Part shown: piece by piece, positions 38,182 through 45,476 of the stretch | Position numbering within the stretch: position 1 is the stretch's first letter | How the letters are laid out: every line of letters begins with the position of its first letter | Source of the DNA: Corallococcus sp. EGB | Lineage (GTDB): Bacteria > Myxococcota > Myxococcia > Myxococcales > Myxococcaceae | Assembly (NCBI RefSeq): GCF_019968905.1 | Contig: NZ_CP079946.1 | Coordinates: 6,049,356-6,113,355, forward strand | Direction: 5' to 3' | DNA: 64,000 bases | Made by a program: the position numbers and the translations under genes | Notes under the pieces: generated by a model | The model's database searches: none | What the model saw: only the letters and a program-made list of their open reading frames with translations | What the model was told of the DNA's origin: nothing

Positions 38182-40902
38182 CTACTCGAACTTGACCGTC
38201 ACCACGTTGAGGTCGATGGGGCGCACCTCGATGCGGCGGCTGACGGTGCGCTGCAACCCGGGGTTGGTGAACTTGCAGTCATAGAGGCCCACCCCCAGCT
38301 TCACCGGCTGCAACGGCGTCTCCCCCAGCCTGCGGCCATTGCACGTCACCTCCGCCCCGGGCGTCACCACGAAGCTCACCTCCGCGGACCGCTCCACCGC
38401 GCGGGCGGATTCGCGCACGTCCGCCGCGGGAACCACGGGGGCGGCCGCGGCGACCGGGGCCTTCACCGCCGGCGAGGGGGCCTGGGCGCCCGGAGACTCC
38501 TGGGCCTGCTTCACTTCAGGGGCCACGGCGTCCGGCGCGCGCGGCGTGGCCACGCCCGAGGGCCCCACGCCGGGCTCCGTCGCCGCTGGAGCCGGGGGCG
38601 CGGTGGCGGGCGGCTCCGTGGCGGGCTTTCCGGAGGACGGCATCGGCACGAGCGTCAGCGGCCCCACGTCGAGCCGACCCGACGGCGGGATGACGACCTG
38701 CGTGCGCAGCTCGCGGTAGCCCTCCTTGATCAGCACCACCCAGTAGCGGCCGGGCTTCACCGACGGCAGCGTCAGCGGCGTGCGCTCCGGGAGCACCCGG
38801 TCCTCGAAGACGACGCGCGCGCCCGCGGGCTCGGACGTCACGTGCACTCCACCCGCCCCCGGGCCCAGGCTCCACATGAGGCCCACGCCCACCAGGATCG
38901 CGACGAGCACGATGGCGCCGTACAGGAGCCCGCGGCGCTTCGGGGGCTCCACGGCGGACTGCTCCGTGACCGTGCCGGAGCGGGCCGGAGGCACCCACGC
39001 GTTCGGGGCGGGGGCGCGGGACGCGGAGCGCGGCGCGGTGGACGCGGTCATCTCCTCGATGGTCGCGTGGGGCGCGGGCACCGGGAGCCGGTGGCCCCGC
39101 TGCTCACCCGACAGCGCGGGCGCGCTCGCGCGGGGGCCCGGAACCTCCGAGCGCGGCACGGCGCGCAGGTCCTGCGTGGGGCCCTCGTCCACGTCCGCGC
39201 GGGAGGCAGCGCGCATGTCCAGGGTCGAGTCGTCCTCGTCCTCCTGGGTCAGCGTCAGGGAGCGCTGATCCAGCGTGGGCCCGTCCTCCTCCACCTGGAA
39301 CCCGCCGAGCTTCCCCTGCGTGTCCACCATCGCGAGCGTGGGGCCGTCCTCCTCCACCTGGAACCCGCCGAGCCTCCCCTGCGTGTCCACCATCGCGAGC
39401 GTGGGCCCGTCCTCCTCCACCTGGAACCCGCCGAGCTTCCCCTGCGTGTCCACCATCGCGAGCGTGGGCCCGTCCTCGTCCTGGGTCACCGTCGGGAGGG
39501 ACGGCTCCTCCAGGCGCACCGGCCGGACGCTCCGCGAGGGCGGTGACTCCAGGGCCCGCCGCGAGCCCGTCATGCCCCGCGGCGCGTCGGCGCGTGGTTC
39601 GGAGTTGCGAACCTCGGAGCGGGGCTCGGGACGGGCGTCGGCGGCGCGGGCCTCCACTCGCGGGTCGGCATTGCGGACCTCCGAACGCGGCTCCGGACGG
39701 GCCTCGACGTTGCGGACCTCCGACCGGGGCTCGGGCCGCGCCTCCACCCGGACCTCCAAGCGCGCCCCGTCCCCCACCGAGTCCTCGCGGCGCGACTCCA
39801 CCTTCCCGCTGGGGCGGTTCGGCCGGTTCGGACGCAGCGTGGTGGTGGGCTCGTTCTCCGTGCGTCCTGGCGGCGTCGCGGGGCGCATCACCGAGCGGCG
39901 CGGCCCGGGCGGCGGCGGAGGCGCCCCCGCCTCCTCGTCCGTCACCTGCACCTCGCCGGAGCGCGCCTCTTCGGACAGCCGGTCCGCGTACAGCTCCCGC
40001 ATGAACGCGGCCAGGTCCGCCACCGTGCCGCACGGCTGCGGCTGCGACGCGAGCCACCCCTCCAGCGCCCGCTGTAGCTCCTGCGCGTGCTGGTAGCGCG
40101 CGTCCGGCTCCTTCGCGAGCGCCTTGAGCACGATGGCGTCCAGCTCCACCGGCACCCGGGGCGCCACCTGCGATGGCACCGGCACGTTGCACTCGGCCAC
40201 CGCCGACAGGGTCAGCATGTCGCTGTGGCGCTTGAAGAGCCGCCCGCCGGTCAGCAGCTCATGCAGCACCACGCCCAGCGCGAACACGTCCGAGCGCCGG
40301 TCCACGCGCTGGCCGCCGGCCTGCTCCGGCGACATGTACGAGTACTTGCCCTTGAGCACCCCGGAGCGCGTCACGGTGGCCTGGTCCGCCGCCTTCGCGA
40401 TGCCGAAGTCCACCACCTTCACGCCGCCATCGAACGTCACCAGGATGTTCTGCGGAGACACGTCCCGGTGCACGATGCCCAGCGGGCGCCCCGCCGCGTC
40501 CGTCTTCTTGTGCGCGTAGTCCAGGCCCGCGCACGCCTCCAACAGGATGCGGCACACCAGCGGCACCGGCAGCGGACGCCCCGCCGTCTCCGAGCGCTTC
40601 CAGAGCCGGCGCGCGTCCACGCCATGGATGTACTCCATGGCGATGAAGAACGTGTCCCCCTCCGCACCCAGGTCGTAGATCTGCACCACGTTGGGGTGCG
40701 CGAGCCGCGCGGCGATGCGGGCCTCGTCCAGGAACATCCGGACGAACTCGTCGTTCTCCGACAGGTGCGGGAGGATGCGCTTGAGCACCAGCAGCTTGTC
40801 CGGAGCCTCCGAACCCGGCCGGCGCGCGAGATAGATCTGCGCCATGCCGCCCGTGGCGAGGCGCTTCAGGAGCTGGTAGCTGCCGTAGGTTTCGATGGAC
40901 AC
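38182..40902 (-). CDS. transmembrane Ser/Thr protein kinase with PEGA domains and tandem repeats (I)
   Basis: A 906-aa Hanks-type kinase. Kinase residues are intact: ATGGMAQIYLAR, LVLKRI, IVHRDVSPQNIL, VVDFGIAKAAD, SPEQAGG. After residue 330 comes a long linker containing EARPEPRSEVRN copies and then a nearly perfect triplication of the 21-aa phrase EEDGPTLAMVDTQGKLGGFQV, followed by related D-x-T-L/Q-D motifs (DDSTLDMRA, EGPTQDLRA). A membrane helix (LLYGAIVLVAILVGVGLMW) precedes one PEGA domain (VHVTSEPAGARVVFEDRVLPERTPLTLPSVKPG) and a second PEGA-like domain at the end. No good ribosome site is seen; GTG 40902 is chosen so that the protein begins near SIETYGSYQLL, but TTG 40929 is possible. 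Confidence 0.88.
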   Translation of the reverse strand: MSIETYGSYQLLKRLATGGMAQIYLARRPGSEAPDKLLVLKRILPHLSENDEFVRMFLDEARIAARLAHPNVVQIYDLGAEGDTFFIAMEYIHGVDARRLWKRSETAGRPLPVPLVCRILLEACAGLDYAHKKTDAAGRPLGIVHRDVSPQNILVTFDGGVKVVDFGIAKAADQATVTRSGVLKGKYSYMSPEQAGGQRVDRRSDVFALGVVLHELLTGGRLFKRHSDMLTLSAVAECNVPVPSQVAPRVPVELDAIVLKALAKEPDARYQHAQELQRALEGWLASQPQPCGTVADLAAFMRELYADRLSEEARSGEVQVTDEEAGAPPPPPGPRRSVMRPATPPGRTENEPTTTLRPNRPNRPSGKVESRREDSVGDGARLEVRVEARPEPRSEVRNVEARPEPRSEVRNADPRVEARAADARPEPRSEVRNSEPRADAPRGMTGSRRALESPPSRSVRPVRLEEPSLPTVTQDEDGPTLAMVDTQGKLGGFQVEEDGPTLAMVDTQGRLGGFQVEEDGPTLAMVDTQGKLGGFQVEEDGPTLDQRSLTLTQEDEDDSTLDMRAASRADVDEGPTQDLRAVPRSEVPGPRASAPALSGEQRGHRLPVPAPHATIEEMTASTAPRSASRAPAPNAWVPPARSGTVTEQSAVEPPKRRGLLYGAIVLVAILVGVGLMWSLGPGAGGVHVTSEPAGARVVFEDRVLPERTPLTLPSVKPGRYWVVLIKEGYRELRTQVVIPPSGRLDVGPLTLVPMPSSGKPATEPPATAPPAPAATEPGVGPSGVATPRAPDAVAPEVKQAQESPGAQAPSPAVKAPVAAAAPVVPAADVRESARAVERSAEVSFVVTPGAEVTCNGRRLGETPLQPVKLGVGLYDCKFTNPGLQRTVSRRIEVRPIDLNVVTVKFE
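39281..39469 (-). repeat. three near-identical 63-bp tandem repeats in kinase gene
   Basis: Units at 39281-39343, 39344-39406 and 39407-39469 differ at only two positions in 63, followed by a partial fourth. Each codes for 21 residues containing the motif DGPTLAMVD. The near identity in an otherwise diverse gene points to recent expansion, likely with length variation between strains. Confidence 0.9.
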
Positions 40903-41003
40903 GGCCGGACGCGAGGAGGCGAACCCCAAGCGTAAGCGGCCGGGCCAGGGGAATCAAACATCCAGTCCCCCGAAGCATCTCCCGGTTCCACCCCCGGTGC
41001 GGC

Positions 41004-41339
41004 CTAGCGCCGGGCGGCCCGGACCTCGCGGGTCTCCCGCATCAGGGCCTCCAGCTCGTCCAGGTGCCGCTTGAGCACCGGCATCAGCACGGGCGCCGCG
41101 TCCACCCGGTCGAACAGGTCCAGCACCCGGTCCACCTTGCGCTCGATCTCCTGCGCCCTCAACGGGCTGATGCGCCGCAGGAGCAGGTCCGCCCCGGCCT
41201 CCATCAGCACCCGGGCCACCGCGTCGCGGGAGGCCAGCGGCTCCTGCTTGCGCTGGCCCTCGCCACGGATGACCCGCAGCCCCGGCGCACCGGCGCGCGG
41301 AGAGGACTTCACAGGCTCATCAGGGGTCCAGGTGCTCAC
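41004..41339 (-). CDS. small hypothetical protein upstream of kinase gene
   Basis: A 111-aa protein of unknown function. GTG 41339 is chosen because GGAGG lies 6 bases upstream; an earlier in-frame start would add 16 residues without ribosome site. The sequence is soluble and mostly helical: ASRDAVARVLMEAGADLLLRRISPLRAQEIERKVDRVLDLFDR, then APVLMPVLKRHLDELEALMRETREV. It seems to form a coiled-coil-type helical bundle. It is read in the same direction as the kinases, with 101 bases between, and may be their partner; that is a guess. Confidence 0.7.
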   Translation of the reverse strand: MSTWTPDEPVKSSPRAGAPGLRVIRGEGQRKQEPLASRDAVARVLMEAGADLLLRRISPLRAQEIERKVDRVLDLFDRVDAAPVLMPVLKRHLDELEALMRETREVRAARR

Positions 41340-41467
41340 AACGCGCCTCCAGGGCAACAGCGTGCAGACGCTCCGCAGGGTACACACCGAGGGAGCGCCT
41401 CCAATTTTCTGGTCATCCGCACAGGCAGATGCAGCGCTGTAGCACCGGGGTCTGACACCGCCGTCCG

Positions 41468-41485
41468 GGGCCGGATGGCCGGCCC
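41468..41485 (-). terminator. hairpin after vWA lipoprotein gene
   Basis: GGGCCGG (41468-41474) and CCGGCCC (41479-41485), perfect 7 bp with a 4-base loop, 34 bases past the stop at 41519 of the leftward lipoprotein gene. Confidence 0.45.
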
Positions 41486-41518
41486 GTCACGCGCGCCACA
41501 CCCCCACCTCCGCACCGT

Positions 41519-44473
41519 TCAGTCGTTGGCGCAGGCGCGGCGGTAGGTGATGGACACCTTGGAGCCCGGCGGCGGCACCACGGAGAAGACCACGCTGTTG
41601 GTGGCCGCGTCGTAGGTCCACCCGCGGGGGGTGGCGGTGCCGTTGACGGTCACCACCAGGGTGCCCGCGTCGGGCTCTTCGCTCAGCGGGAAGCGGTCCT
41701 GCGCGCTGAACGCCTTGTTGGCCACCTGGCGCAGGAGCGGCGCATAGTCCGGCGCGCAGACGTTGAGCACCTCGCCGCCCGTCTGCGCCACCGCGTCCGC
41801 ATACCGGGTGCCGGTGCCGCCCGCCGTGGCGCAGGCCGTCTTGGTGGGCGCGATGGCGAAGAACGTGGCCCGCTGCGGCTGGTTCTCCCCCTTGCGCTGC
41901 TGCGCCCACTGCACGTACGTGGCGACCGCGTCCGGCGAGTGGTCATCCTCGTCGCCCACGAACACCACCACCAGCGCCGCGGAGTCGCGCAGGAAGCCCG
42001 CGTTGCCGTCGTTGGGCAGCGGCGTGCGCGGATCATCCACGTTGTTCACCAGCGGCGGGGTGAGCGCGCGGCGCATCGCCTCGAAGCCCTGCTCCACCTG
42101 GGCGCACTGGCCCACCTGCACGTTCTGCTGGAGCAGCTGCGTCACGTTGGGCGTGTTCAGCGTGAGGATGCGCTGGCGGCTGTTGTCCGCCGGGAAGAAG
42201 CGGCCGGCCTCGCCCCCCAGCGCGCCGCCCGGGCACGCGCCGGACACCGCGGAGATGCCCGTCGTCGTCACCGCCATGTTCACGTCCACCGCCTTGTTGC
42301 GCGCGGCGTCCACGAACGCGGGGATGGCGGACACGAGCTTCGGGTGCTCCTCCACCATGGACGCCGTGTTGTCCACGACGAAGAGCACGTCCACCTTGCT
42401 CACGTCCTGCTGCACGAAGTTGTCCGTCTTCTCCGTCTTCGTCGACGACTCACCGATGAGCGGCACCATCAGCGGGATGGGCAGGTCGCTGGAGTCCACG
42501 AAGAGCGGCGACAGGTTCATGCCCGTCACCTGCGCCAGGTAGTCCACGCCCACCGTGAAGGACTCGCCCGGCTGGAGCTGGAACGCGGGCGGCGCCGGGT
42601 GATCCAGCAGCTCGAACTCCGAATCCGTGGTGCCCGGCCCGATGAAGACGTTGGACACCGTCACGGGCATGGTGCACGCGTTGAGGTAGTTCACCTCCCG
42701 CGGCGCCGGGCGGCAGTCCTTGCGGCCCAGGCCGAAGTCCAGGTACCAGGGCGACGCCACCAGACACGTCTGCTGCGAGTTCGCCAGCAGCGGCACCTGC
42801 CGCACCGGCATCGCCGGGTTGTACTGCTCCACCTGCAGCTCACCCGCGAAGCTGCCCCCGGTGAAGGGCGCCTGGAAGGCCACCTGGAAGCTGAACCAGT
42901 CCCCCGGGTAGACGATGCCGCCGAAGAGCTCGCCGCCCGGCATCTTGAAGACGCCGCCGCCGTTGTTGGCCACGCGGATGTTCTTCACGGGGCACAGGTC
43001 CGCGCCCTTGTTCTCCAGCTTCACGCCCAGGACCGCGCCGCGGCCCGGGGGAATGGTGCCGAAGTCCACCAGCTCCGGGGTGACGGTCAGCTCACACGGC
43101 GCATGCGCCTTCGCGCTGCCGAAGAAGTCCAATTGCACCGTGGCCGCGGAGAACGCGCTCGTGGTCATCACCAGCGCGCCGGACGCGCTGCCCTCGCGCA
43201 TGGGCTCGTAGAAGATCTCCAGGTTCAGCTCGCCGTTGGCTGGCAGCGTGAACGGCAGGGCCACCGGCTTGTGGTTGAACTGGAGCTGGGCACCGCCAGC
43301 GTCCGGCGTCCACTCCAGCGTGTTGATGGTCAGCGGTCCCGCGTTGTCCGTGCCGCAGTTCTTCACGTTCACCACCACGCGCACCTTGGAGCCCAGCGGC
43401 TGCTCGCCGAAGTCGTGCATCATCGGAGACACGCACAGCTCGGACGCGCCGCCGAAGCCGCGCAGCGGCACGGGCAGCGTGGGGTGGCGCTTGCTCACCA
43501 CGGTGTAGACGGCGCGGTCCATGGCCGGGCCCATGTGGCCGGGGCTGTAGCGGATCTCAAAGGCGCGCACCTCGCCCGGCTGGAGCACCAGCGGCAGCCC
43601 CGTGTTGTTCTGGCTGAAGGACACGTCCGTGCCGTCCAGCATGAGCGACGTCACCGTCACCGGCTCCGTGCTGATGTTGCGCAGGCTGGAGGCCTTCACC
43701 GCGTCGCGGTCCACCGGCACCGCGCCGAAGTCCACCACCTCCGGCTCCGCCACCACCGCGCGCTCCAGCGCCTCCGCCTTCACCTCCACCGGCACGTCCG
43801 CGCACCCGACGCAGGGCGAGATGGCCAACGCAATCTGCTTTCTGCCCACCCGCACCGGGTTGAAGGTGAGGGGCAACTCCACGCGCTCGCCCGGGTTCAC
43901 CGTCACCGGCGCCGCGACGAACTCGTCCTTGTCCGCGCCCACCAGCTTGGGCGTCACCATCACCGGGAGCTCGGTGGGGTTGTCCAGCGTCACGCCCAGC
44001 GTCTTGGTGGAGTCCGCCTCGATGCGGCCGAAGTCCAGCGCGCGCGGCGTCACCCGGGCCCACGCGTCCACCCCCGAGCCGTTGAGCGGGATGCGCATCA
44101 ACGGCTCGACGCGCGTGTCCGAGCGCACCACCAGCATCGCGGGCAGCCCGCCCTGCGCGAGCGGCGCGAAGCGCACCTTCAGCGTGCACTCGCTGCCCGG
44201 CACCAGGCTGTGCGGACCTTCGTGGGTGAACTCCGCCTGGTAGGCGCCCTCCGGCCCCTCCACCCAGGCTTCGTCCACCGTGATGCGCGCGCGGCCCACG
44301 TTGCGCAGCGTCACCGTGGATTCTCGGGCGTCGAAGACGGCGACCCGCGCGAAGTCGATGCCGCCCGGCGTCGCCGTCAGCCGGCCGTCCGCCACCGAGG
44401 AACGATCCCGGTCCGCGCACCCCGACAGCAGCCCCACCACCACCAACCCCAGCAGGCCCCAGCGCACTGTCAT
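41519..44473 (-). CDS. lipoprotein with choice-of-anchor D repeats and a von Willebrand A domain
   Basis: A 984-aa lipoprotein (signal to GLLSGC, Cys19). Residues 30-700 are at least six immunoglobulin-like repeats of the choice-of-anchor D/ASH type, each opening with a phrase such as PRALDFGRIEADS, PEVVDFGAVPVDR, MMHDFGEQPLGS, PELVDFGTIPPGR or WYLDFGLGRKDC. A von Willebrand A domain follows (VDVLFVVDNTASMVEEH, with the DxTxS metal site; LVVVFVGDEDDHSPD), then a short C-terminal beta-domain (ATPRGWTYDAATNSVVFSVVPPPGSKVSITYRR). It is probably an outer-surface adhesion or binding protein. The start ATG 44473 fits the signal sequence; the ribosome site is weak. It is leftward and follows pssA. 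Confidence 0.88.
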   Translation of the reverse strand: MTVRWGLLGLVVVGLLSGCADRDRSSVADGRLTATPGGIDFARVAVFDARESTVTLRNVGRARITVDEAWVEGPEGAYQAEFTHEGPHSLVPGSECTLKVRFAPLAQGGLPAMLVVRSDTRVEPLMRIPLNGSGVDAWARVTPRALDFGRIEADSTKTLGVTLDNPTELPVMVTPKLVGADKDEFVAAPVTVNPGERVELPLTFNPVRVGRKQIALAISPCVGCADVPVEVKAEALERAVVAEPEVVDFGAVPVDRDAVKASSLRNISTEPVTVTSLMLDGTDVSFSQNNTGLPLVLQPGEVRAFEIRYSPGHMGPAMDRAVYTVVSKRHPTLPVPLRGFGGASELCVSPMMHDFGEQPLGSKVRVVVNVKNCGTDNAGPLTINTLEWTPDAGGAQLQFNHKPVALPFTLPANGELNLEIFYEPMREGSASGALVMTTSAFSAATVQLDFFGSAKAHAPCELTVTPELVDFGTIPPGRGAVLGVKLENKGADLCPVKNIRVANNGGGVFKMPGGELFGGIVYPGDWFSFQVAFQAPFTGGSFAGELQVEQYNPAMPVRQVPLLANSQQTCLVASPWYLDFGLGRKDCRPAPREVNYLNACTMPVTVSNVFIGPGTTDSEFELLDHPAPPAFQLQPGESFTVGVDYLAQVTGMNLSPLFVDSSDLPIPLMVPLIGESSTKTEKTDNFVQQDVSKVDVLFVVDNTASMVEEHPKLVSAIPAFVDAARNKAVDVNMAVTTTGISAVSGACPGGALGGEAGRFFPADNSRQRILTLNTPNVTQLLQQNVQVGQCAQVEQGFEAMRRALTPPLVNNVDDPRTPLPNDGNAGFLRDSAALVVVFVGDEDDHSPDAVATYVQWAQQRKGENQPQRATFFAIAPTKTACATAGGTGTRYADAVAQTGGEVLNVCAPDYAPLLRQVANKAFSAQDRFPLSEEPDAGTLVVTVNGTATPRGWTYDAATNSVVFSVVPPPGSKVSITYRRACAND

Positions 44474-44528
44474 GATGGCACCCACTCTTCCCTCCCGCCT
44501 CGCCCAGAAACCTTGAAGCCGCGGTAGC

Positions 44529-44551
44529 GGCCACACCATCCAGGTGTGGCC
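44529..44551 (-). terminator. hairpin between pssA and lipoprotein gene
   Basis: GGCCACACC (44529-44537) pairs with GGTGTGGCC (44543-44551), perfect 9 bp, 5-base loop. It is 133 bases after the pssA stop and 56 bases before the lipoprotein start, so it may be either a terminator or a leader element. Confidence 0.4.
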
Positions 44552-44683
44552 CTCGCGGATCAGGTGGCGAAGCTAGGCACCCACCCCGGGACTGCCAACC
44601 GCCTCATCGTGGGAAGAACAGGGGAACTGCCCTCCAGAACGTCCACTGGATGGCACGTTCCGGCCCCATGACAGTGGAAGACT

Positions 44684-45337
44684 TCAGAGTTTTGGAATCC
44701 GCAACGTCTTGCTGATCATCGCGCTACCGGATGCCACGTAGAGCAGCGCCAGCGGATGCAGTTGGAGCGGTCCCAGGTTCCACACCCCGCCCCACAGCGC
44801 GTCGCCAATGCGGTCGTGCCAGGTGGCCGCCGCGAGCACCATCACCAGCACCAGGCTGGTGGGGATGGGCGTGCCCTCGAAGTACTTCACCTTGCCGGTG
44901 CCGTCGGACAGCTCCGCGGAGGTGACGTTGAAGCGCGCCAGGCGGCTGATGCCGCACGCGACGAAGTAGAGCAGCGCCGCCACGTCCAGGTTGCCGCGCA
45001 GGCCCACCGCGAACGCGAGCGCCGCGGGCGCCATCCCAAAGGAGATGACGTCCGCCAGCGAGTCCAGGTCCGCGCCCAGCGGCGACTTGCGGAAGCGCCA
45101 CCGCGCGATGCGGCCGTCCGCCACGTCCATCACCAGCGCCACCGGCATCAGGCAGAACGCCACCCACAGCCAGCGCGTGTTGCCCGTGGCCAGCGACTGC
45201 ATGGCCGCGAGGATGGCACCCGCTCCGGCGAAGCCGTTGCCGAGCGTGACGAAGTCCGCCAGCACGAAGGTGCGAATCATGGAGAAGTGGCGGCGCGGGC
45301 GGCGGGCCGCGGGCGGCGACGAGGGCTCGGGCGTCAT
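44684..45337 (-). CDS. pssA: CDP-diacylglycerol-serine O-phosphatidyltransferase
   Basis: Makes phosphatidylserine from CDP-diacylglycerol and serine, the precursor of phosphatidylethanolamine. The 217-aa membrane protein shows the CDP-alcohol phosphatidyltransferase signature D-G-x2-A-R-x8-G-x3-D-x3-D (DGRIARWRFRKSPLGADLDSLAD) with the segments SFGMAPAALAFAVGL and YFEGTPIPTS typical of type II PssA. It has about eight hydrophobic helices. ATG 45337 begins MTPEPSS; ATG 45355 would add six residues. The phosphatidylserine decarboxylase usually seen nearby is absent. Divergent from the acylase gene. Confidence 0.93.
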   Translation of the reverse strand: MTPEPSSPPAARRPRRHFSMIRTFVLADFVTLGNGFAGAGAILAAMQSLATGNTRWLWVAFCLMPVALVMDVADGRIARWRFRKSPLGADLDSLADVISFGMAPAALAFAVGLRGNLDVAALLYFVACGISRLARFNVTSAELSDGTGKVKYFEGTPIPTSLVLVMVLAAATWHDRIGDALWGGVWNLGPLQLHPLALLYVASGSAMISKTLRIPKL

Positions 45338-45437
45338 GGCCCCCGTGTAACACACGCCATCTTTCCGGCTTTCCCAAACCCACGACGCAGCGCATCCCGC
45401 GCGCGCACCTGGGTGGAAAAGTCAAATCCCAGAAACA

Positions 45438-45467
45438 TTGACCAGCGAATCGCCACCTTCCTAGTCT
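45438..45467 (+). promoter_or_regulatory. candidate sigma-70 promoter of the acylase gene
   Basis: TTGACC at 45438-45443, an 18-base spacer and TAGTCT at 45462-45467 resemble vegetative -35/-10 elements. Transcription would start near 45474, three bases before the ATG at 45477, and no Shine-Dalgarno is seen, so the mRNA may be leaderless. Motif-based inference. Confidence 0.4.
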
Positions 45468-45476
45468 CCGGCCGCC

